In this document: positions 23,643 to 34,560 of the stretch, piece after piece
Numbering within the stretch: the stretch's first letter is position 1
Layout of the letters: each line of letters starts with the position of its first letter
Assembly: GCA_027604705.1 (NCBI GenBank)
Contig: JADHYV010000001.1
Coordinates: 310,001 to 374,000 of the forward strand
Source of the DNA: Allomyces arbusculus
Lineage: Eukaryota; Blastocladiomycota; Blastocladiomycetes; Blastocladiales; Blastocladiaceae
DNA: 64,000 nt
Direction of reading: 5' to 3'
The notes under the pieces: model-generated
What the model saw: only the letters and a program-made list of their open reading frames with translations
Told to the model about the DNA's origin: nothing
The model's database searches: none
Position numbers and translations under genes: made by a program

Positions 23643-23939
23643 ACGGGAAATGGTCGAGAAGTTTCTTGTGCGCGGTTGCGTTTCCGGCTCGCTCATTTTG
23701 TTCGTGGATTTGTTTGTGGGGTTACCCGTTCGTGTAAATCGTTTCCCGCCCTTGATGCCGTTTGTCTGTTCCGATTTTGTTCCCAAGGGCGCGCATAGAA
23801 TTTGAGCCTGTTCTTTCTTCGTGAACCTGCGAGAACAGTCTGATCATTTCAAAAACGAACGCTCCAATCCATTCTAAAACCCCGAAACGTCGAAAATTGT
23901 ATTGGCCCAAAAAAACATACTCCACTCGCTCGTGCCTAC

Positions 23940-24827
23940 CTAGTGGAGCTCCTCTGTCTTCCACAGCAGGTCGTTGAGGTGGTGGAGGTTGTCGACACCA
24001 ATGCCCTTGTTGATTTTGCGACTAGACACAAAGGTGGACATGGTTAGAAACAAGGCGCACCAACATTGACTGCACGCGACAGCAGCATGCAACGTACATG
24101 TCGTCAGTGCTCATCTTGAGCCATCCAATAGCAAGCGGAAACTGCTTGCCCTCGGCAAAGATGGCGACTGGCGATTCGGCGGGCAGTGACTCGGCGGGCA
24201 TCCAGGCGCCGGGCGAGGTCAGGCCGGGACACATAATGTTGGCCGAGGAGAGAATGAACTTGATGGCGCCGCGGTCAACTTGGAGCGCCGGCATCATGAA
24301 GGGGTCTGGTTTGGTTTGATAAGTGCGAATGAGTTGGACGTGTTGTGGAAAGAGGTGGACAGTGTTGATCAGGCGTACATTGGTGCAGCAGGCGCAGCAC
24401 GGGCATCCATGGACCGTCGTAGTGGTTGAAAAAGAGGATCTTGCCGTTGACTGTGAGCAGCTGGATGTGGTCCTTGCTAGTTGAGGCGAGCGATGGTGTA
24501 AATTGGTGGAGAACTGAGGTAAAGCGAGCAAAGGCGATGCGCACCACTTGACGAGCACCAGCGGCGACTTTTTCGGGATCAAGTCGTCGAGGTAGGGCTC
24601 AAGGGCCGGGTACTGCTCGGCAATCTTGGTGCGGATCGCGCGCTGCACAGACGACTTGGTCTTGGTCTGGCCCGAGACCGACTCGTTGACGTCGAATCTG
24701 GGCGCACGGTCGATTGTTCAGCATGGTGGTCGGCAGCTGTTGATTGTGACCTGGTGATGCGCTCTCATCCGTGGTCGCGGTTTGAGTTCGGGTGATTGGT
24801 GGGTTGGTACTTTTTGAACAGACTCAT
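23940..24827 (-). CDS. TMA20: MCTS1/Tma20, PUA-domain translation re-initiation and recycling factor
   Basis: Five exons, complement of 23940..24021, 24098..24305, 24379..24476, 24545..24697 and 24811..24827, give 185 aa (human MCTS1 is 181). The first exon codes only MSLFK plus two bases, and splicing restores MSLFKKFDVNE, as in the family. Residues to about 95 are the MCT domain (IPKKSPLVLVKC, LLTVNGKILFFNHYDGPW, PVLRLLHQYPF). The PUA domain follows (VDRGAIKFILSSANIMCPGL, FAEGKQFPLAIG), ending INKGIGVDNLHHLNDLLW. Family knowledge: it pairs with DENR/Tma22 on the 40S subunit in recycling and re-initiation. Each splice join rebuilds family-conserved residues, so the model is firm. It is head to head with the gene at 25273, with 445 bp between the starts. 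Confidence 0.95.
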
Positions 24828-25272
24828 GGCGGGCAGATCAAGGTCGGATCAGGGCCGAATCAGCGAGGGGAAGACACTGCGAGAAGTGTCGCGTGCGCAC
24901 GGGGCTCCAAAACGCTGGTAAATCCGATGCAAGTTGGGGGCCGTCGTGGCGGCCGGCAAGGAAGCGATCTGCTCGACAATGGAGCGGGCACGCGCGTTTG
25001 GCGTGGACAGAGCACGGCCTGGGACGAGTCTGGCGTGGACGGATCTGGCGCAGGGCATGCACCCACGGCGGCGGCAGTGGGGTACCCGCGCGGCCCTGTG
25101 GCTTGTTCTGTTCTGCTCGCTCGAGGCCGTGTCGTCGACCTGACGCACTGTCGCGGCCATCGACACCGTCGCCAGCGCCCAAGTCGCTGCATTCGCCAAG
25201 CAGTTGCCGCCCGCCGCAGGCCTCGAGCGCGCCGTCGTCGTGCCGGCTAAGGTCCAGGCCGCCGCCGCCGCC
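24828..25272. other. Divergent promoter, possibly with an upstream exon of the next gene
   Basis: Lies between the MCTS1 start and the chosen ATG of the Ala-rich gene. The frame before 25273 reads as plausible protein back to a TGA near 25140. That TGA is part of a CTGAC branch-like motif followed by AG at 25185-25186 and 25192-25193. A first exon starting at the ATG at 24979 with a GTACCC donor near 25081 is therefore possible but unproven. Confidence 0.4.
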
Positions 25273-27585
25273 GCCATGGGAGGCGCCGTCCGCACGCACG
25301 CCGAGGCGTTTGGAAGCGACCCCATCGATTCGGCAGCAAGCGCACCGTCCACCGCTCAGCAACGACAACAACAACAACCTGCCGCACATCCCGCACCCAC
25401 CGGACGCGTCGCCGGCTCTCAGGGCCTCCCGAGCTTCCATGGTGCTCCCAATGCCGCCGCGCCAGGGACAGGTCCCGCGCCGCCACCCCCGCCGTCCGCG
25501 CTGTCGCGCCCGATCTCGGGCGCTGCAGCCAGTTTCCTGGCCGCGACCGCACCCGGCCAATTGCCGGCCTACGCCGGTCTGAATTTCCCGGCCATGGACC
25601 TGCTCGACTCGCTCGGGCTCGACCTGGCCATGCCGGCCTCGCTCGACCAGTACCCGTGGACCATGCGCCCGCGCAAACTCGCACGGACCGCGACCTACGC
25701 GGGCGCGACTGGTGCACCCAGCTGGATGCACGCCGATCCCGCGCAATTTGCGGCCGCGGCCGCTGCTGCCGCGGTCGCCATGCCGCCATCGATGCCCGCA
25801 GCGGCCGTCGCACCCGTGTCCGCGCCCGGTGCGTGGTCCCCCGCTGCTGTGAACACGCATCCGCACATGCCGCCGCACATGCACCTGCACCCACACCACC
25901 AAGGCCTCGGCGCCGGGTTTGCGTCGGGCGTGCACGTGCACGACGACTCGTGTGCAGCCGACCACTTCTATGCGCCGCCGGCGTTTGCGCACGCGGGCAC
26001 TGCCGGCGCTGGGGCCGCAGGGGGTGCGGCCGGCGGTGCGAATTTACTTGATTCGATGCCGAGCTGGCTCGAATTGTTTGGCGAGCCGGGCGCGGCGTTT
26101 CCGCGAATCCCGGGCCCGGGTGCGGCTCCCGCGCGTGCCCCTCCTGCGGGGGTGACAGGCGCGGCCGCGGCGAATCCGTCGCCGGCGCCGACTGCAGCGA
26201 GCGCGCCATCGGCTCTCGGCACGCCGGCCGCGGCGGCTCCAGCGGCACCGGCCGCTCTTGATATCGACGCGCTGCTCAATCTCGACATTCTCGACGCGCA
26301 GCGGCCCGAACCGGGACTTGCCGGCAGCACCAGGAACGCGAGCGCGCTCCCGAACGCGCAACCCGTGCGCCGGTCCGTCTCGCTCGGCGGCGCGGATGGG
26401 GATGAGGGCGACGCACACGACGATTGCGAGCATTGTCGGCAGCTCGAGGAACCAACGCCCGATCCGGCCACGGCATCAGCGGCTGCGTCGCCCCGCGTCG
26501 CTGCAACCGCTGCACCAGCGATGACCGGTGCTGGCGGAAATGCGTCGGCGCCCGCGACGCCCAGTGGAAGTCGCCCGGTCGGCCTGCTGCGAATCGGGCA
26601 GCGCGGTAAAGCGACGATTGTCGCTATCGAGCAAAAAGTGCCGGGGCAGTACATTCACGGGTCAGGTGAGACGCTGTTCATTGATGTGCGCCGCGAGGAC
26701 GGGACCATCACGTCGATCAGGTACGCAACCAGGCCGTCGCTTTCGGATTTCTGTTGACAATCCCTGACCAACCTCCAACACTGCGACCAGCCTCCGCTCA
26801 TCGCCGACGCGGTGCAAGACCGACTTGATCGAGGCGCTCAACCTGATCCCAGAACACGTTCTGCTGCGCAACTGGCGCTACTTTTCCGTGCTCCTCGCCA
26901 AGGTCGACCAGTCGAAACCGTTCAAGCGGCTCGCGACTGAGTCACTGATTTTGATTGCGAAAAGATTGCGCGGTACGCAAACGGCAACACTCTCCACCGG
27001 ATCGCAACGGCTCACACTCGGCTGACTTTAGAAATGAACCCGGACGTGAACACGCCGCCTGCGGGCCTCACAACCGTCGCGCCACCACCACCACTGCTCG
27101 ACGCAACCACCAGCGACAATACTGCACCGGGATCAACCGACACGAACGGGACCGCCGACCCCGCGGCACCGGCTGTGCCCGCGGGCGGCGCAGTTGACAC
27201 CGCACCGGCACGGGCCCCATCTGCCAGCGCAACCCCGCCCACCGTGCCCGTCGAATTGGCGGTCGCTAGGACCTCATCTCCAGCTTTGCCGACCACGCCC
27301 ACAACACCGGCCGCGGCGTCGCGCCGCTCTCCACCGGCTATCGCACCGGTTGTGCTACCCGTGGAAACGGCCGTGATTGCGTCGCCTCTGCCAGCACCAG
27401 CGCCGCCGGCGTCATGGGAGGAACAGCTGCGTGCGCACGCGCAGCTGCTCCAACAGGTGATCGTGGGCCAGGCGCGCGTATTGGACGAGTTGTCAGAGGT
27501 GCGCGCGGAAATGGCGGTGATGCGGCGTCAGGTTGCGGCCATGGCCGGCAAGGACCCCAAGTCGACGAGCGGGGTCGACACATAG
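25273..27585 (+). CDS. Ala-rich protein with a conserved-looking central domain and C-terminal coiled coil, unrecognised
   Basis: Exons 25273..26720, 26791..26972 and 27032..27585 give 727 aa. Both introns (70 and 59 bp) start GTACGC. Residues 1 to about 430 are Ala/Pro/Gly/His-rich and mostly disordered, with short hydrophobic-acidic motifs (MDLLDSLGLDL, DIDALLNLDI) of the kind seen in activation domains. A compact region across the first two exons (LLRIGQRGKATIVAIEQKVP, YIHGSGETLFIDVR, LIEALNLIPEHVLLRNWRYF) looks folded. The last exon is Thr/Pro-rich and ends in a predicted coiled coil (EEQLRAHAQLLQQVIVGQ). I do not recognise it; a transcription cofactor is an inference from composition. 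The start is uncertain because an upstream exon may exist. Confidence 0.65.
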
Positions 27586-27972
27586 CGCGGATGGGTTCAA
27601 TCAAGGCAAGGCAGTTTTGTGATTTTGATTTGGAACTTGGCATTGGCTATATTTATAATGTGGAAAGATGGACGGTGGTTTATATGTGCCTTTTTGTGGG
27701 GGACTGCCGCTCGATAAACGGTCGTGATTCCAGGTGTGATGTGGGCCGCCTCGACTGAGCTGGGAGATCTTGGCGAGTTCGCGACAACAGGTCGCGTTGC
27801 CAGTCCGCCCAGAACACATTTTCTGAGTGGCCGATTTCGTCGTCTCAGTGCAATGAAAGCCCCTCAGGTTGCACGACTGGTGAACGGCGAGGTGTGCCGC
27901 AAGTTTCGGTCAACCCGACACCGAACAAAAATGAATCTACGCGTTGAATATAATTACTGTACAAGATCGCCA
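27586..27972. other. Convergent 3' region
   Basis: Sits between the ends of the Ala-rich gene and BolA3. It is AT-richer around 27600-27670, as expected of 3' UTRs. No other feature seen. Confidence 0.6.
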
Positions 27973-28439
27973 TCAAGCATCTTGCGGTGCCGGCGACGGC
28001 TTGGTCGTCATGCGCACGCCTACCATGTCAAGAGGATCAGTCTTGTCCATAGCCTACTCGAGCACGCGTCCCTCGATTTCGATTGAGTTTGCGCACACGT
28101 ACCGTGCCACGTTGCAATATCTTCCTTGAGCACCTGGTTCACGAGCCGCTGTTGCTGGACCTTGTTCATGCCGGCAAACTGCGGCGACTCAATGTAGAGC
28201 TCGTACATGGCGCCGCACCCGCCGCTCACGTCGCGCACTTCGAGGGCCGTGGGCGCGAGCGCCGCGCGCAGCTTCAGGTAGACGGCGCGCTCGGCGTCCG
28301 TGTCGAACTCGGGCAAGGCGTCATTTTCGGCGGCAGGAGTGGAGAACAGGCGCGATTGTCTTGGTTGAAGCGATTGCAGCGTTGTAGAGCGAGCAGCCGC
28401 TGCACGGCGCACCGCCACGACGGTGGAGCGCAGGAACAT
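27973..28439 (-). CDS. BOL3: BolA-like protein 3, mitochondrial Fe-S cluster assembly factor
   Basis: Two exons, complement of 27973..28019 and 28103..28439, give 127 aa. Residues 1-40 are rich in Arg, Ser and Ala with no acidic residue (FLRSTVVAVRRAAAARST), a typical mitochondrial presequence. The BolA domain has LKAALAPTALEVRDVSGGC type sequence: EVRDVSGGCGAMYELYI, MNKVQQQRLVNQVLKEDI, then WHG/VRMTTKPSP across the splice. The Cys in SGGC and the conserved His, cluster ligands in BOLA3, are present. Family knowledge: it acts with Nfu1 and Grx5 to pass [4Fe-4S] clusters to lipoyl synthase and respiratory enzymes. The intron is 83 bp with a GTACGT donor. It is head to head with the PDH-phosphatase-like gene, whose target complex needs lipoate; this is a suggestive but possibly chance pairing. 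Confidence 0.94.
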
Positions 28440-29017
28440 GGGGTAATGCAGGCAGTCGTGAAGGGAGCGGGTGGCCGCTGGTTGCTGAAGATGCTTGCTT
28501 GCAGATCTGGGCGAGCGCGGCAGGGATCGGGTCGTTGGTGGGGCCATGCGGTGGGCGCGTGCGGTGGGGATGCCGTGGATGGCACGTGCAGGCACGCTGG
28601 GCGTCTCTACAGGCAGCGCACGCCTGCAAACCTTTTCCCGCGGCGGCCATGCCGGCGCTGCTGTCAGCGCTGCAGGCTGCCGTGCTCGACGTTGCCAGCG
28701 GCACCACGGCCGCACACCATCACGACGACGCCAGCCGGCGACAACGACGGGGACACGCCGGCAGCAACGAGCAACAGCAGCAGCACGGCACGACTCGCCG
28801 CCCAGCGCACTTGACTGCATTCTTCCCACTCGACAGCAACGGCGCCGGCCCATTTTCACTCCCTCCGACGGGGCGCATCCGACCGCCGCCGCCGCTTCCT
28901 CGCCGCCGCCGCCGCCGCCGCGCAGGAATAGGACGCGATTGCGCGTGATCGACGGGCGCGCACATTGGCTTTTGCTCAGCTGGGCCCCATCCCTTGACCC
29001 GCGCACCCTGGCCGACC
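28440..29017. other. Divergent promoter between BolA3 and the PDP-like PP2C
   Basis: A 578-bp region between two head-to-head starts. No TATA box near either ATG and no RNA gene. The frames here are GC-rich shadows. Confidence 0.6.
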
Positions 29018-31775
29018 ATGCCCGGCTCGCCCGGCGGTGCCTCGCCCCTTGTCGCCCTGGCCTCGCTCGCTACCAAGCACCACCACCACCACCGCGACAA
29101 CACAATCGACGACGCCGACGCCAACGACGCCCACGACGCCTGCTCCGAGCGCGACTGCCTCGTCGCCGCCATGGACCAGCAATCGGCAATCGCACCGAGC
29201 CCGACGCCCGCATCCGACCCGAACCCACTCCTCGACTTCCCGCGCGAGCGCCCGCAGCCGCCCGCAACCCCGTCCATCTTCTCGTTTGCCTCGTCCAACC
29301 ACAATGGCTCCTCCCGCGCCGCCGGCTGCCTGGCCCCGCTTGCCGCGCTGCTCACCACCTGCTGCGGCGTGGGTACCATGCTCGGCCGGTCGCGCACGCA
29401 CGGTGGGGCCTCGGTCCTGTCGCGGTCCTCGTCCATGTCGATCTCGATGCACGCGCCGGGCATGCAGCTGCGCGACCTGACTGACTGGGAGATTGAGGCC
29501 ATTCTCGTCATGAACGAGTCGGTCGTGCGCGGCGCCGACCGGCTCGTTACGCACGGCGACGACGCCGAGGACGCGACGATTGGCGCCGCGGCCCCACCGG
29601 GATCCGTCGACCGCGTCGATGTGAATTACATTCCATCGAATAAGCCCATCGAGGACTGCCATGTCGTCGCCTACCAGGATGGCCTGTGGATCATGGGCGT
29701 GTTTGATGGTGAGTGTGCTCGCTTTCTGTCTGCTGGCCGAAATGCATGTCAAAAACCCATCATTGCTTTGCTTTCAATTAGGCCACGGCGGACCAGAATG
29801 CGCACGCGTTGTGCGCGACTACCTCCCGAGCTACGTGCTGCAGGAAGTGCGCCGCCGCGAGGCCGAGTTGCCCGCACCGCTCCCGTGCGACCATCCCGAT
29901 CGTGTGGCTCTCATCAAGGCCGCGCTCCTGGCCGCCTTCCACCGACTCGACGACGAATTGATGCGCCTGCCCTTCCTCGTCTTCCCCAATTTGAAGTCGG
30001 GCTCGTTCCGGCCCAACCGGTCCGCAAAGCGCGTCGAAGCCGCCCTCAGACCTGCGATTGCCGGGTGTGTCGGGTCCATGGTCGTGGCCGATGTCCGTGC
30101 GCTTGGTTTCTTGTCTTGGCTTGCTTCATGCATGCCATGCTTGCGAGACTGACCGTTTCATTTCGTTATGCAGGGCACTACGCTGTATGTCGCTCACGTC
30201 GGCGACTCGCGCGTGCTCCTCTTGCGCACCCCACCTGACGACCCGGCCGATCTCGTCGGCCTGCAACTGTCGACGGACCACACGTGCAAGAACCCGTCGG
30301 AGATGCGCAATCTCTATCTCGCGCACCCGGGCGAGGAGCGCACAGTGTGTCGCGCACACCCGTATGCTGGCGGCGTGCGGCTGCTCGGCGGACTCATGCC
30401 GACGCGTGCAGTACGTTTCTGCTTTTTCCCGTTTCTTTCCGCACGGTGCGAAATTCTCACACTTGCAGCTTTCCGACGATAGTTTGGCGACGCCATGTAC
30501 AAGTGGCCCGCGTCCTGGCACAAGGGCGTCTTTGGCCTGCTCAAGATCTACCCAGACTCGACGCCGTCGCACTACTACTCCCCGCCCTACCTGCACGCGA
30601 CGCCCGAAATCACGACGCACCGGCTCGACGACCACGACCGCATGGTCCTCGTCGCGTCGGACGGCCTGTTCGACGAGCTGCGCAACGAGGACATTGTGGA
30701 ACTCCTGCACCGGTACCGCACGGCCACGCACAACGGCACGCTCGTTGCGCGCCATGCTGCCACTGGCGGGCCCATGGACGACCCGCTCGGTCTGCACACG
30801 GCAACGTCCCCGAGCCCGACCGCGTTCAATTATGTGAACACGATCACGTCGGCCGCGGCTGTAGGTCTCCCACCTGCGACGCCCGAAAAGGCCACCGACC
30901 ATGCCGCTGCGAATAGCGACGACGGCGAGTCGGCAATCACGGGGATGACGGCCCGGTGGACGACGCGCGACGTGAATGCCTCAACGCACCTGTTGCGTAA
31001 CTCGGTCGGCGGCGCGAACCGCGCACGTGTGCGGCAAATCATGTCGCTGCCGTGGCCCGAGTCGCGCGATTACCGCGACGACGTGACGTGCCTTGTCATG
31101 CACGTACAAGTGCCGACGCCAGGGGCTGACGTGCTCGCGGAAACGGCGACCGCTGCAGAGCCTGCGGCGGCAGCGGGTGGGGAGCCTGCAAGCGTGGATG
31201 ACGATGGGATGGATGATCACGACCCGCCGATCAAGCATACGAGTGCGGAGCCGCCGGGGGTTGCCAAGACCGCACCGGAATCGTCCACGTCGCCAAATTC
31301 GCTGCACCCACTCTTGCATTTGGCGTCGCCATTGATGCCGCGCGCGTCGTTTGTCCCCAACGCTACACCTGCCGCGTCCACCGACTCGCCACGTCCACGC
31401 ACGGCCCCGCCCGCCGCCGAGTCTGTGTTTTCGGTCGCGACCGGATCGAACATGTCGATGCCGCCGCTCGTCGTGCCGTACATGATGCGCGACGAAAATG
31501 GCCGCCCGATCTCGATTTCCACGACCATGTCGGCGGCCCCCGCGGCCGATTCGGAAGTCGCGCCCGCACCAACACTGGCACTTGGCAAGTCGAAGCTCGG
31601 GATGGCGGCCGACCGCGCGTCGTCGGTCACGTCCATGACCATGTCGACCGGGTCGGGCACAGCACCAGGAGCGGGGCGTGGGCCGCGGCCAGCGCCCACG
31701 ACGTGGCCAGGTGTTGCTGGGATTAAGGGCGATTTGTCCTTTTACGAGGACTGGGCGCGGCATATCAATGAGTGA
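29018..31775 (+). CDS. PP2C phosphatase of the pyruvate dehydrogenase phosphatase (PDP/Ptc5) type
   Basis: Exons 29018..29708, 29782..30092, 30174..30410 and 30483..31775 give 843 aa. Start is the ATG at 29018. About 200 low-complexity residues precede the catalytic domain: NKPIEDCHVVAYQDGLW, GVFDGHGGPEC (built by splice 1), GTTLYVAHVGDSR, LSTDHTCKNPSE, TRAFGDAMYKWP (built by splice 3), VLVASDGLFDEL and YRDDVTCLVM. HLLRNSVGGANRARV before the last motif is diagnostic of PDP-type enzymes. Metal ligands are all present. About 215 Ala/Pro/Ser-rich residues follow. PDP normally works in the mitochondrial matrix on E1-alpha, but no clear presequence is visible here, so either an upstream exon is missing or the enzyme is not mitochondrial. 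The exon 2 donor (GTCCGT) is the weakest call. Confidence 0.88.
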
Positions 31776-32494
31776 CGACGGCGTAGCTCATTTGCTTGGT
31801 TTGCGTCGTTGCTATTTGCTGCCGCCTGCAAGATAAGGGGGCGGCTGACGCGCGCGCGCTGATCGGTGTGCGCGCGCAGATACACTCGCATAGCGTTATT
31901 CGTTTCTCGTTCCTCTGCCCCGCGTGTTTCTCTTTTTGGTGTTGCGCTTTGGAGTGCCTCTCTCTTGTCCATTCGGTCGACGCGACGGCCCGGCTGACCC
32001 CCAACTCTACACCCTCCCATTCCATAATTTTCGTTGGTTTTCTCTCTTCTCCTCCTCTCCTTCCCTCGGCGGTGACGATTTTGACCTCCTCTTTCAACGC
32101 GTTTGTCTTCTTCTCTTTTTTTACCGAGCCGGCGCAGCGCGTGCGCGGCTCGGGTGTCTGACGTTTAAGATTGCAAGCCGTCCATTTTTTTCTTCTTTTC
32201 TTGTCTTGTCGTGGTTGATTGCAGTCGGCCCAACAGTGCTGTTTTGGCGGCACTCATCGCGTCAGCGTTGTGTCAGGTCCGTTCTCTTGCTCTGATGGGT
32301 GATCAGGTTCATGATCAGCTGAGGTCCGTTGGGCTCAGAGGGCAGCCCAGAAGGCGGTCTGAGACTGCTGTGGAGTGGACGGCAACCTGTCAGGTGACTG
32401 CGACGCACTTTTCCACCAGACGCGGCAAGGCACAACACACTGCACCACCAGTCCACCTGGCCCATCCAACGCTGCAAACCGGCGCATCGCAACC
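31776..32494. other. Intergenic region with a pyrimidine-rich upstream tract of DBP3
   Basis: Between two plus-strand genes. Bases 31895-32220 are strongly C/T-rich on the coding strand, as in many fungal promoters just upstream of the transcription start. No coding frame supported. Confidence 0.55.
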
Positions 32495-34240
32495 ATGGCC
32501 AAGTCGACCAGTAAATCCGCAGCCAAGGCCGCCAAGGCTGCCGCGGCCCCGGCGTCTATCGTCGACCAGATCAAGGCCAAGTCCTCGTCGACCGCCACCG
32601 ACGAGTCGAGCAAGAAAAAGGACAAGAAGGAGAAGAAGGAGAAGAAGGACAAGAAGAAGGCCAAGGCAGGGGACCTGGAGCCCGCCGCCGAGGACGAGTC
32701 TGCCCCCGCGAAAAAGGACAAGAAGGACAAGAAGCGCAAGGCCTCCTCCGATGCCGACGCCGACACCCCCGCTGCCGCGGCCGCCACCAAGAAGTCGCGC
32801 AGTAACGCCAATGCCAATGGCGAATGGACCTACACGGAACACCCCGACGTCGCGTCGATGCCGCTGTCGGACGTCCAGACCTACTACGAGTCGAACCAAA
32901 TGACGCTTGAGGGCCACGACGGCGAGTGCTTCCGCCCCGTGCAGCAGTTTGCGCATACAGGTCTGCCTGCGGCCATCATGAACGTGTTTACGGGTTTCTC
33001 GCAGCCCACGCCCATCCAGGCGGCTGCGTGGCCGATTGCATTGCGGAACCGCGACCTGATTGCGATTGCCGAGACCGGGTCGGGCAAGACGCTCGGGTTC
33101 ACGGTGCCCGCGCTCGTGCATGTCCAAAACCAGAAGTTGCGCGATGCCGCGAAACCGCGCAAGTCGAACCAGCCGGCGGTGCTGGTCGTGTTGCCGACGC
33201 GCGAATTGGCGATGCAGGTTGCCGACGTTGTGTCCGAGTCAGGCGCGCACTCGGGTGTCCGTGGTGCGGTCGTCTACGGCGGTGTGCCCAAACGCGAGCA
33301 GCTGGCCACGCTGACCGCCCGCGGAGGCGCTGATATTGTCGTTGGCACGCCCGGCCGTCTCGTCGATTTGGCGATCACGGATAACGGCGCACTTGACCTG
33401 TCGCGCGTGTCGCTCGTTGTGCTCGACGAGGCCGACCGCATGCTGGACCTCGGGTTTGAAAAGGATATTCGCGCATTGCTCGGTGCCGTCCGCGCCGTCG
33501 GCGACCGCCAAACGCTCATGTTCTCTGCGACCTGGCCGATGGGCGTGCGCACGCTTGCGGCCGAGTTTCTCCGCGACCCCGTCAAGCTGACGATTGGCGA
33601 CGACGAACTCGCCGCGTCGGCCAACGTCACGCAGATTGTCGAGGTGATGAAGGACTCGGAGGCGACGCATCCGCGCGGCAAGGAGCGGCGGCTGCTTGAT
33701 TTGCTGGCCAAGTACCACAAGCCCAAGAAGGCCAAAGTGCTCGTCTTCGCACTTTACAAGAAGGAGGCGCAGCGGATCGAGGACGCCGTGCGTCGTGCCG
33801 GGTACAACGTGGTTGGAATTCACGGCGACAAGGCGCAGGCTCAGCGCACGCAGGCGTTGGGTCAGTTCCGTGACGGGTCGGCGCCCGTGCTTGTCGCGAC
33901 TGATGTGGCCGCCCGTGGCCTTGATATCCCAGCGGTCGAGTACGTGATCAATGTCACGTTCCCGCTCACGATCGAGGACTACGTGCACCGGATTGGCCGC
34001 ACGGGCCGTGCAGGCCGGTCGGGGATCGCGCATACGCTGTTTACCGCGCAGGACAAGTCGCATGCGGGCGAGTTGGTGAACGTGCTGCGGCAAGCCAACC
34101 AGACGGTCCCGCAGGACCTGCTTAAGTTTGGCACGACGGTCAAGAAAAAGGAGCACAAGGCCTACGGCGCCTTCTTTAAGGAGGTCGACCCGTCGGTCAA
34201 GGCGACCAAGATCACGTTCGACTCGGACGACGACGAGTAA
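32495..34240 (+). CDS. DBP3: DBP3-type DEAD-box RNA helicase, 60S ribosome biogenesis
   Basis: A single exon codes 581 aa. Start is the ATG at 32495 (context caaccATGG). Residues 1-105 are Lys-rich with KKDKKEKKEKK runs, typical of nucleolar tails. The core is complete: FSQPTPIQAAAWP (Q motif), AETGSGKT (I), PTRELA (Ia), GTPGR (Ib), LDEADRM (II), FSATW (III), VFALYKK (IV), ATDVAARGLD (V) and HRIGRTGR (VI). The end, KKKEHKAYGAFFKEVDP then ITFD, is the hallmark of Dbp3. Family knowledge: it acts in the nucleolus on 35S pre-rRNA near site A3. Its complete motif set contrasts with the degenerate helicase-like gene at 11397-17057. Confidence 0.95.
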   Translation: MAKSTSKSAAKAAKAAAAPASIVDQIKAKSSSTATDESSKKKDKKEKKEKKDKKKAKAGDLEPAAEDESAPAKKDKKDKKRKASSDADADTPAAAAATKKSRSNANANGEWTYTEHPDVASMPLSDVQTYYESNQMTLEGHDGECFRPVQQFAHTGLPAAIMNVFTGFSQPTPIQAAAWPIALRNRDLIAIAETGSGKTLGFTVPALVHVQNQKLRDAAKPRKSNQPAVLVVLPTRELAMQVADVVSESGAHSGVRGAVVYGGVPKREQLATLTARGGADIVVGTPGRLVDLAITDNGALDLSRVSLVVLDEADRMLDLGFEKDIRALLGAVRAVGDRQTLMFSATWPMGVRTLAAEFLRDPVKLTIGDDELAASANVTQIVEVMKDSEATHPRGKERRLLDLLAKYHKPKKAKVLVFALYKKEAQRIEDAVRRAGYNVVGIHGDKAQAQRTQALGQFRDGSAPVLVATDVAARGLDIPAVEYVINVTFPLTIEDYVHRIGRTGRAGRSGIAHTLFTAQDKSHAGELVNVLRQANQTVPQDLLKFGTTVKKKEHKAYGAFFKEVDPSVKATKITFDSDDDE

Positions 34241-34560
34241 ATCAGAGTCGGATACCGTTTTGTTTTTGACCTTGCTGGTTTTGGGGCGTGGCTCGCGTGA
34301 ATTCTTTGTTTTCTTTTTTCTCGGGTTCTATTGCGCAGTGCGCCTTGAATGTAGATATGACTCTGTTTAGCTGCATTCAACGGCTCGATCATGTCAACGA
34401 ACGAATGGGCAGGCGACAATGACAAATTCCCGTTTATGAATTGCTCGTGAACAAAAATGGGCGCGTCTCCTCCGCGCAGCTATTTGGAGGAACGGGTCCG
34501 CAAACGTCAAGTCGATGGGATGGTGAGGAAACAAGAGAGAATCAGGGGGAACCGTCGTGA
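34241..34560. other. Convergent 3' region between DBP3 and Lunapark
   Basis: Short, AT-richer spacer holding both 3' UTRs. Nothing else seen. Confidence 0.6.

Noticed and set aside
24838-25992. 384-codon minus-strand frame opposite the Ala-rich gene
   Set aside because: It would overlap the MCTS1 promoter and has Arg/Gly-rich shadow composition.
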